From Planctomycetota bacterium (lineage in GTDB: Bacteria; Planctomycetota; PLA2), in NCBI GenBank assembly GCA_021776785.1, contig JAJFFF010000052.1, positions 204,328 through 268,327 of the forward strand: DNA of 64,000 nucleotides, in the 5' to 3' direction. The translations under genes were made by a program, and so were the position numbers. Shown here in pieces: positions 57,608 through 64,000 of this stretch. Each line of letters opens with the position of its first letter. The stretch's first letter is position 1. Below the pieces are notes generated by a model. The model saw nothing but the letters and a program-made list of their open reading frames with translations, did not search any database and had not been told where the DNA came from.

Positions 57608-60142
57608 GTGACCAGTACCGGAGCCCGCGAGGCCATGACGGAGGATGCGCTTTTCGACGCGTATCTGGAGGCGTGCCGGACCGGAGCGGCCGAAGAACCC
57701 GCCACGTACTTTGCGCGATATCCGCAGATTGGTCCGGACGTGCGCGCGAGCATCGAGGCGCTCCATCGCGCCGGAAGCGGGCGTGTGCCGCGCCAGCAGT
57801 TCGGCGAGTACGACGTGGTGCGCCAGCTTGATCGCGGCGGGATGGGGTTAGTTTATCTGGCCCGCCATCGCGCGGTCGGTCGCCCCGTTGTCTTGAAGGT
57901 GATGCGCCCCGAACTCCGCTCTTCGGAGACGGCGATGGCCCGGTTCGCGCGCGAGTCGAAGGCGGCCGCGCAGTTGCACCATCCGCATCTTGTGTCTGTG
58001 CTCGATGTCGGCGAGCAAGACGACGTGGCCTACTTCGTCATGGAGTATGTGCCGGGGCGCTCTCTGTCCGAGGTTTGTGCAGAGCGCCCGCGGCCGAACT
58101 GGAGACAGTTTGTTCGGTGGGGGTTGCAGCTGGCGCGTGCGTTGGCGTACGCGCACGGCGAAGGCGTCATTCATCGCGACGTGAAGCCGAGCAACGTGCG
58201 TGTCGACAAAGCCGGTGCGCCGAAGTTGATCGATTTTGGCATCGCTCGTACGGACGGTGCGACCCAGGCGGCGTTGACGACGACGTTTGCCGGGTCTCCG
58301 CTCTACGCCGCGCCGGAGCAACTTACGGGTGCGGATCTGGACGGTCGGGCCGACGTGTATGGGTTGGGCGCGACGCTTTACGAGTGCGTAACGGGGTGTC
58401 CACCGTTTGGCGGTGAGTCGTTGGAGCAGATTCTCGCGGAGGTGTTGGCCGGCGATCCGCTTCCGCCGCGTCGTCTTGCGCCGGGTCTGCCCGTGGAAGT
58501 CGAAAGCGTCTTGCTGCGTGCGATCGAGCGCGACCCGCAGCGGCGCTACGGGTCGGCGGCTGCCTTTGCGGACGACCTGGAAGCGCTCCTCGATGATCGG
58601 CCGGTGGTCGCGCGTCCTCCGAGCGCTTGGCGTCAGCTCGGGCGTTGGGGGCGACGGCATCCGATTCGCGCGCGCGCGTCGATCGCCGTGGCCGTGCTGT
58701 TGATGTTTGCCGTCGGCACGTTTGTGTGGAACGCAACCGTGCGTCGCCGCGACTCCCAAGCGGCGCTCGAACAGGCGGCGGCGCGATTACAGGACTATCG
58801 TGATCACGTTGCTGCGACGTCTGCGTTGGAGTCGAAGCTCGGGCGACTCAAAGAGCGAATTCGGTTCGAATATCTCAACGATTCCGAGTACGAGCTTCTC
58901 GATCAGAATGAAATCGCGGTCGAACGGCGCTGGCGCGCGCGCGACGACATGTTTGTCGAGGTCATGGGGCTCATTCGGCGCGCTGAACGGCTCGATCCCG
59001 AAATCGTCGGCGCGGACCAACTGCGCGCGGCGATGTACATCGAGAAGTGGCACGAAGCGCGCGTGCGCGGCGATCCGATGGCGGGCGTGTTTTTTCGCGA
59101 GCAGGCCGCGCGTCTCGATCCGGCGGTGGTTACCACGGAGCGCGTGAAGTTTCAGGTCACCCTTGAGACCCGGCCTCCCGGCGCAACCGTGGACTGGTTC
59201 ATCATTCGGGAAGCGAAACACGAACGGCGTGCCGTCCCGGTTCCGGTCGCGGGAACTTCCTCCGTGGCGCCCGGAACGCGGATGACCGTAAACGGGCGGG
59301 AAACGGGCATCCCGCTGCTTCCGACGCGCGACTGTCGACAGGGCGTGACCCCGCTGACGCTGGAGTACCGCGGCGACGACGAATATCTCGTGCTGCTTCG
59401 ACTTGCGGGTCATGAGGACGTGCGCGTTCACCTGCGTTCGCAAACGAACGTGACGCCGAAGTTTGTGGTCGACATGCCGCGGCTTGGTGCCGGCCCAGCG
59501 GGTTGCGTCTACGTGGTGCCGCAGACCGAGTTCGGTCACGTCCCATCGTTTTGGGGAATGCGTCACGAAGTCACGGCCGCGCAGTATCGGGAGTTTTTGC
59601 GTGCGACGGCAGGGGACGCGCATGTCCCGCGGCGACGCCAAAACGATCCGCTGTGGATCCAACGCGACGGCGCGTGGACGTGGCCGGACGATTGGGACGC
59701 GCGGTGGCCGATTCTCGGCGTGTCGTGGCACGACGCGACGGCCTATGCGACGTGGCGCACCGCCCATGATCCGAAGTTTCGCTACACGCTCCCCACGATC
59801 GATGAGTGGAAGATCATGAGCGGCGTGCGGACGTACTATGTGTTCGGCGAGCACTTTCGACCGCGATGGGTGAGCTCTTGCTACGCACGCCCGACGGCCA
59901 ACCCCGTTCCAGTGATGAGCTATCCCATCGACGAGTCGGTTTTTGGAATCTATGACCTGTGCGGGAGCGCGTCCGAGTGGTTGGACGCGTGGTACGACAA
60001 GCCGCGTCGGCTGCGCTGGCTGGGAGGCGGGTCGTGGGGCCATTCGGACCCGGAGACGTTTAAGGTCTCGGCGGGGCGGGGCTTCGAAGCGCATGTGATG
60101 TCGGGTGACTTTGGATTCCGCGTGATCGCGAGGCGCAAGTGA
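57608..60142 (+). CDS. Ser/Thr protein kinase fused to a formylglycine-enzyme-like domain
   Basis: An 844-aa membrane protein. A short N-terminal region (1-62) precedes the kinase domain (about 65-335) with LDRGGMGLVYLA, Lys97, catalytic Asp191 in HRDVKPSN and DFG. One membrane helix lies at about 355-380. The extracytoplasmic part has a linker and a C-terminal FGE-sulfatase/SUMF1-like domain (about 640-844) with GVSWHDATAYATW, LPTIDEW, YDLCGSASEWLD and GGSWG. The kinase could report on an external signal bound there. GTG start at 57608; the sigma gene overlaps its stop by 4 nt. Confidence 0.92.
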   Translation: MTSTGAREAMTEDALFDAYLEACRTGAAEEPATYFARYPQIGPDVRASIEALHRAGSGRVPRQQFGEYDVVRQLDRGGMGLVYLARHRAVGRPVVLKVMRPELRSSETAMARFARESKAAAQLHHPHLVSVLDVGEQDDVAYFVMEYVPGRSLSEVCAERPRPNWRQFVRWGLQLARALAYAHGEGVIHRDVKPSNVRVDKAGAPKLIDFGIARTDGATQAALTTTFAGSPLYAAPEQLTGADLDGRADVYGLGATLYECVTGCPPFGGESLEQILAEVLAGDPLPPRRLAPGLPVEVESVLLRAIERDPQRRYGSAAAFADDLEALLDDRPVVARPPSAWRQLGRWGRRHPIRARASIAVAVLLMFAVGTFVWNATVRRRDSQAALEQAAARLQDYRDHVAATSALESKLGRLKERIRFEYLNDSEYELLDQNEIAVERRWRARDDMFVEVMGLIRRAERLDPEIVGADQLRAAMYIEKWHEARVRGDPMAGVFFREQAARLDPAVVTTERVKFQVTLETRPPGATVDWFIIREAKHERRAVPVPVAGTSSVAPGTRMTVNGRETGIPLLPTRDCRQGVTPLTLEYRGDDEYLVLLRLAGHEDVRVHLRSQTNVTPKFVVDMPRLGAGPAGCVYVVPQTEFGHVPSFWGMRHEVTAAQYREFLRATAGDAHVPRRRQNDPLWIQRDGAWTWPDDWDARWPILGVSWHDATAYATWRTAHDPKFRYTLPTIDEWKIMSGVRTYYVFGEHFRPRWVSSCYARPTANPVPVMSYPIDESVFGIYDLCGSASEWLDAWYDKPRRLRWLGGGSWGHSDPETFKVSAGRGFEAHVMSGDFGFRVIARRK

Positions 60143-60657
60143 GTCTCGGCGAGCTCTTGACCGAGTATCGAGGAGACCTGACGGTCTTTGTGCGGCGGCA
60201 CGCCGGGCGCTTGTTGCGCTTTGAGGGCGTCGAAGATCTTGTGCAGGGCATTCACGTCCGCGCGCTCGAGGCTCCGTACGAACACCGCGGGCGCGAGCCT
60301 TTTCTAAAGTGGATGTACCAGTTGGCGCGACGGCACTTGGCCGGGCGCTATGCCCATTGGGTGGCGCTGCGCCGCAAGCCCGCGGCGTTGGTGCGGCTGA
60401 CCCAAGCGGACGGGGCCACGGCGAGCGACACGGGTCCGCGCACGTACGCCGAACGCCGGGAATTGCTGACGATTGCCGTGCGCGCGCTGGCGATTTTGCC
60501 GCCGAAAGATCGCCAGATGGTGCAGTGGGAGAGCGAGGACGTGCCGTTGGCTGAGCGGGCCGACAACATGGGTGTTTCCTACGCAGCGGCAGACTCGGCG
60601 CGCCGCCGCGCGCTGGAACGGTTCCGCAAGACGTTTGACTATTTGCTCGAAACCTAA
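60139..60657 (+). CDS. ECF-type RNA polymerase sigma factor
   Basis: A 172-aa sigma factor. Region 2 is VRRHAGRLLRFEGVEDLVQGIHVRALEA plus FLKWMYQLARRHL (about 18-70). Region 4 is ALAILPPKDRQMVQWESEDVPLAERADNMGVSYAAADSARRRALERF (about 110-165), in which the helix-turn-helix is visible. The start GTG (60139) lies inside the kinase stop region, so it is translationally coupled to the kinase: a clear signal-transduction pair in which phosphorylation may set sigma activity (inference). Confidence 0.9.
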   Translation: MSLGELLTEYRGDLTVFVRRHAGRLLRFEGVEDLVQGIHVRALEAPYEHRGREPFLKWMYQLARRHLAGRYAHWVALRRKPAALVRLTQADGATASDTGPRTYAERRELLTIAVRALAILPPKDRQMVQWESEDVPLAERADNMGVSYAAADSARRRALERFRKTFDYLLET

Positions 60658-60711
60658 AAAAGCGCGACGAATCGAGCGACCGATGCGCATGGGATGGGTA
60701 GGAGAACACCC

Positions 60712-62136
60712 ATGCATCTTGTTCGCACCACTTGGATTCCTGCTTTGTTGACCCTCGCGGCCTGTTCCAACAGCCCGCGAACTCTCGAGGAGATCGGGGT
60801 CAGCGTGCGCGTTCCCACGCCGCTTTGCTGCACGGTCGGGACGGCCGGGGTGGCCGGCACGATCGAGTTGACCAACGAGTCTCAATCCGACGACGTCTCG
60901 CTCTCCGTGTCGGCTCCGGCCGGAGTATCGATCAATTCGCCCGCCTTCACGCCTACGGACCCGAGGCGCGGGAGCGTCGTCGTCCCCGCGGGGTCAACCG
61001 TGTCGCTTGAGGTGTTCGTCGCCACATGCCCCGACCCGGACTTTGCCTCGGTGTCGATCTTCGGGATCAACGAGGCCGTCGAACACATCGACATGCTGGT
61101 GAAAGACCCGCCTCCGGACGATACGCTCCCGGACTTGTTGGTCCCGGTGAACGTGACGGCGCTCGAGTCCATTCGCAACGTGTTCGATCTTGGATTCGCG
61201 ACCGGGCCGTCGGCGTGGGTCGCTGGGTCCGATGGCTTTACGCAGGTCGACCTCACAACAGGGTCCATTGTCACGCAGACGGGCGCTGACAGCGTGCAGT
61301 TCGACAAGTTCAACGACCCAAGCGGAATCTTCGGCGTGGCGCCGTTGCGCTATGAGTCCGGCGGCACAACGGAAGAGGGCATCTTCACGTACGGTTCGTC
61401 GTCGGGGACATTTCAACCGTTGCTCGCGGCGGGCTGGGCGAACTTCGTGCAGCTTGCGTTCCAGCAGGGCGTGAGCGACGCCAGCTATCTGATCGGGAAA
61501 AGCGGCGGGCACCAGATCATCGTGTCGCACGGCGGCGTGAGCTCGTTTCACTACGACGAAGTGGCCGGGAGCTGGACACGGACGATTCTCGCCAACTCGG
61601 TTGCGGGAGGTGCGCTGTCCACGGTCGCCCGGGAGCGCGCCGACGAGCGACTCGCTGTGACCGACGGGATGCCGGGTGCGCTCTACCTGCTCACGGGAGA
61701 TGATCCCGCGGTCACGCCGACCAAGATTGCGGACCTCGAGAACGGACCGCGGTTGATTCGCGCGGCGGGACGGCTGGCCGTAGTTTCGAATCACGACAGC
61801 GATTCGCTTACTTTGATCCGTTGGGAACTCGACGGGACGGTTGAGGTGCTCGGTTCGTGCGCGGTGGGAGACGGCCCGTTGGGAATCGACGTGCGTCTCG
61901 TGCCCCAAGGCATCGCGATCGTCTCGACGGGACAAAACGACAACACCTACACGATCACCGTGGTCGATCCGACGACGCTCGTGGTCGTGTCCAAAATCAC
62001 AAAGCCGGTTCCCACGGGATTGACGGGGCCTGCCTACGCATCGTGGTTTAACGACACGCAGATCATGATCGCCGGCAACACATCAAACAACGTGGCGTTG
62101 GTGAACGTCTCGACGGAACTCGACGGCGACGCGTAG
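60712..62136 (+). CDS. Lipoprotein with beta-propeller-like repeats
   Basis: A 474-aa lipoprotein (lipobox LAAC|SN). The N-terminal region (20-130) looks immunoglobulin-like (IELTNESQSDDVSLSVSAP). Residues about 150-470 have repeats of the type seen in beta-propellers, such as SVQFDKFNDPSGIFGVAPLR, GPRLIRAAGRLAVVSNHDSD and GDGPLGIDVRLVPQGIAIVS. No family is recognised. It lies downstream of the sigma gene (54-bp gap), so it may be a member of the same regulatory unit. ATG at 60712 has GGAG upstream. Confidence 0.62.
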   Translation: MHLVRTTWIPALLTLAACSNSPRTLEEIGVSVRVPTPLCCTVGTAGVAGTIELTNESQSDDVSLSVSAPAGVSINSPAFTPTDPRRGSVVVPAGSTVSLEVFVATCPDPDFASVSIFGINEAVEHIDMLVKDPPPDDTLPDLLVPVNVTALESIRNVFDLGFATGPSAWVAGSDGFTQVDLTTGSIVTQTGADSVQFDKFNDPSGIFGVAPLRYESGGTTEEGIFTYGSSSGTFQPLLAAGWANFVQLAFQQGVSDASYLIGKSGGHQIIVSHGGVSSFHYDEVAGSWTRTILANSVAGGALSTVARERADERLAVTDGMPGALYLLTGDDPAVTPTKIADLENGPRLIRAAGRLAVVSNHDSDSLTLIRWELDGTVEVLGSCAVGDGPLGIDVRLVPQGIAIVSTGQNDNTYTITVVDPTTLVVVSKITKPVPTGLTGPAYASWFNDTQIMIAGNTSNNVALVNVSTELDGDA

Positions 62137-62307
62137 CCGCCGGCTGTCGGCGGGTCACACGAATCGAGCCGCGGTGCGGCGCGACGCGTTCGGTCGGCTG
62201 CCGCGTGAACGCGCCCCTGTCAAGCAAAGACCTCGTTGCATGGGGCCACCAGGAGGTTCAGAAGCGCGCACACTAAACAAGGCCGCGGGACGCGGCTCGC
62301 CCGCCCC

Positions 62308-62340
62308 AAAAAAAGCGCCCCGCACGATGGCGGGGCGCGT
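62308..62340 (-). terminator. Intrinsic terminator of the di-iron oxygenase-like gene
   Basis: GCGCCCCG (62315-62322) pairs with CGGGGCGC (62331-62338). The A run at 62308-62314 gives a U tract on the minus strand, which is 44 bp beyond the stop of the minus-strand gene. Confidence 0.9.
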
Positions 62341-62381
62341 CGGGACACAGAAGCCCGCGGGCTTCTCGTGTAGTGATTTTA

Positions 62382-63704
62382 CTAGTTGTTGGCGGCGCCG
62401 TTTCCGTTTTCGGGTTGCACCCAGCGGACCGCGTTCGAGCACGCGCAGGTTCCGCCCACGCGGCTGAGCTCGGGCATCTCACGCATCGCGTCGACGGGCG
62501 TCAGTGTTCCGTTCGCCACCTTCTCCATCCGCGTGAAGTAGTTCATGAAGTCGCGCCCCATCGGATACGGCTCAGGCAGTACGGCCATCATGTGCTGGCG
62601 GAACGATTCGAAGTCGTGGATCTCGCCGCCGTCGCGATCGCGCATTTCAAACGCGTGCGGGCCGCGGCGCCGGAAAAACTTCACATCGGGCAAGGAGAGC
62701 AAGTCGTCGTGGTGGACGCCTTCGTAGCTCTCGTTTTTGTCTAAGATTTCGCGCGCTCGATCGCGGTCGAGATCCGGGAACCGGGCGCGAAGGAATCGCT
62801 CGTTTAGATCGCGGACGAGTTGGTCGACCTCTTCGACGTAAGCCATCATCGCTTCGCCATTCTTGGAGTGTTTGAATCCGAACGCGACGTTGCGGCCGCC
62901 GCCTCGTTCGTCGCCGAACATGTCGAGAGCGCGCGGGAACCACTTGTTGATCGCTCGCTGCATCATGTCGAACGACACGGTGCCCTTGCCCTCACCGAAG
63001 TCTGCCGCCCAGCGGCGAAGCGGGCCGACGCCCGTGGCCAGGTGAAACGCCTCTTCACGAAGCATCGGTCCCATGCTCTCCGACATCGGGCGATACGCGC
63101 TCACCTTTTGCATGTCGAGTTGGAACTTGCCGACGCGATCGATGAACGCGCAAAACGTGATGTTGTCCAAGAACGAATCGAAGTCGATGTTGAATGCGCC
63201 GAGCACGTGGGAGCCGGTGCGCATGTTGAGCACCTCCTCGACCATATCCTCGCCGCTTGTGTCGGTCACCGACCGCCAATCGTCGTTGAGCAGCACGCTA
63301 AACATCTGGTAACCGTGGCGCAGTTCTTCCGCCATCATCCGCAGAATCCAAAACTGATCCTGCTCGTCGTCGGCGCGCGCCAACGTCAGCCGGTGCTGCT
63401 GAATCGAGCCCAGCTCCGTGCTCGCTTGGGCCTTGACGGCTTTGAGCAGATGGTCCGCCTGCTCCTTGTTCATCTCGCACGCACTCGTGAACTTGGGCTT
63501 GCCCTTGTCCACCCCGACTTCGATGTGCGGGCACACGCTGCAGTCGTTGAGCGCGCAGAGCTGGAACTCAGGCTGATGCGGGAAGTACTTCTTCCAGTTC
63601 GCCTCCATAAAGCCCCAGTCGGGCATGTAGGCATCCCGCCACTTCAAAACGGCCTGGTGGAACTTCTTGGGAAGCTCGGTTTTGCGGACGGTCGATGCGG
63701 CCAT
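62382..63704 (-). CDS. Phenylacetate-catabolism-type (PaaA/BoxB-like) di-iron protein
   Basis: A 440-aa ferritin-like protein. Di-iron ligand motifs are visible: ASTELGSIQQHRLTL (first Glu/His), AEELRHGYQMF (Glu-x-x-His) and REEAFHLATG (Glu-x-x-x-His), placed as in the PF05138 family that includes the oxygenase subunits of phenylacetyl-CoA and benzoyl-CoA epoxidases. A Cys cluster LCALNDCSVCPHIEV near residue 50 is atypical and could bind a metal. No other paa or box genes are in view, so the substrate is unknown. GGAGGAG precedes ATG 63704. Confidence 0.7.
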   Translation of the reverse strand: MAASTVRKTELPKKFHQAVLKWRDAYMPDWGFMEANWKKYFPHQPEFQLCALNDCSVCPHIEVGVDKGKPKFTSACEMNKEQADHLLKAVKAQASTELGSIQQHRLTLARADDEQDQFWILRMMAEELRHGYQMFSVLLNDDWRSVTDTSGEDMVEEVLNMRTGSHVLGAFNIDFDSFLDNITFCAFIDRVGKFQLDMQKVSAYRPMSESMGPMLREEAFHLATGVGPLRRWAADFGEGKGTVSFDMMQRAINKWFPRALDMFGDERGGGRNVAFGFKHSKNGEAMMAYVEEVDQLVRDLNERFLRARFPDLDRDRAREILDKNESYEGVHHDDLLSLPDVKFFRRRGPHAFEMRDRDGGEIHDFESFRQHMMAVLPEPYPMGRDFMNYFTRMEKVANGTLTPVDAMREMPELSRVGGTCACSNAVRWVQPENGNGAANN

Positions 63705-63729
63705 GGCGGTTCTCCTCCCGATGTTCTAT

Positions 63730-63743
63730 CGAACGATCGTTCG
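63730..63743. promoter_or_regulatory. TetR-type palindromic operator
   Basis: CGAACGATCGTTCG is a perfect 14-bp palindrome 26 bp upstream of the di-iron protein start. It fits the pattern CNAACGNNCGTTNG, which I recall as the site of the phenylacetate repressor PaaR in Thermus. The regulator itself is not in the window. Confidence 0.72.
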
Positions 63744-64000
63744 GTTAATGATACGAGAGTGCCGCGAAAAAGGCCAAAAATTCGAGCGCGCGGCCGTCTC
63801 TCCCCGATACGAAATCTCGGAGATATCGCGGGCCCTGGCCGATTCCGGCCCTTCCCGGGCCGATTCGGAACCATCTCTAAACGGGCCGCAGTCTTCCAGT
63901 CTCTGTTTTGAATTTCGTGTTTCGTCTGTCTTGAGCTTCTCCGTGTATGGAGGGAGCAAGGGAGAGGGTCAGCTCGTAGCCAATCATCTCTGCGGGCTTT
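63744..64000. other. Region with no recognised gene
   Basis: Several short inverted repeats occur (for example around CTCGGAGATATC), and GGCCGATTC appears twice at about 63838 and 63860. I see no gene. A promoter of a divergent gene beyond the window is likely. Confidence 0.5.

Noticed and set aside
62137..62300. GC-rich inverted repeats after the propeller lipoprotein as a terminator
   Set aside because: Hairpins such as CCGCCG/CGGCGG occur but lack a T run, and this composition is common in the genome.

Overview
The window is 64 kb of high-GC, densely coded DNA from a Gram-negative-type bacterium, most likely a member of the Planctomycetota or a close relative. This is inferred from the gene set: two DUF1800/DUF1501 pairs with Tat signals and IPT/TIG domains, a Ser/Thr kinase fused to a formylglycine-enzyme-like domain and translationally coupled to an ECF-type sigma factor, futalosine-route menaquinone genes, and many lipoproteins and signal-peptide proteins of unknown function. 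No rRNA is present; there is one tRNA (Gly, anticodon CCC). GTG and TTG starts and 4-nt start/stop overlaps are frequent.

Layout. 0-5.6 kb: lipoprotein amidase, alpha/beta hydrolase, O6-methylguanine methyltransferase, AI-2E-type permease and a TPR protein. 5.9-12.5 kb: a porin / periplasmic protein / hybrid histidine kinase operon, then a HEAT-repeat protein with an orphan kinase-like ATPase. 12.6-20.1 kb: tRNA-Gly and two tandem DUF1800-DUF1501 operons. 20.2-26.1 kb: short asparaginase, DUF1579 protein, mqnB-mqnD, a lipoprotein, thioesterase, flavin reductase-like protein and SGNH hydrolase. 26.1-27.0 kb: about 920 bp without genes, rich in repeats. 27.0-30.7 kb: Trm112-like, NifU-like, universal stress protein, MalQ and SpoU methyltransferase. 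31.5-38.9 kb: a monooxygenase, a PDZ protein with a cupin, and a GntR-ABC-permease operon ending in two paralogous membrane-anchored proteins. 38.9-46.1 kb: a heavy-metal RND efflux operon with a His/Asp-rich lipoprotein. 46.1-48.2 kb: ribbon-helix-helix/SPFH pair and a secreted protein. 48.2-53.2 kb: YjbQ, then four genes, three of them coupled (HEAT-like, HlyD-like, terpenoid-cyclase-like and thioredoxin-like). 53.2-57.4 kb: GNAT, MscS, and an LpoB lipoprotein operon. 57.6-62.1 kb: kinase/sigma pair and a lipoprotein. 62.4-63.7 kb: a PaaA/BoxB-like di-iron protein with a TetR-type operator.

The most unusual feature is a non-coding element present three times (about 1.2-1.4, 26.2-26.4 and 30.75-30.96 kb). 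Each copy is about 203 bp and consists of two nested inverted repeats whose spacing is identical to the base in all copies. Each has an outward pair of DnaA-box-like 9-mers and a long central hairpin that keeps its pairing although its sequence diverges. Copy 2 is flanked by arrays of short iterated motifs. I know of no named family that fits.
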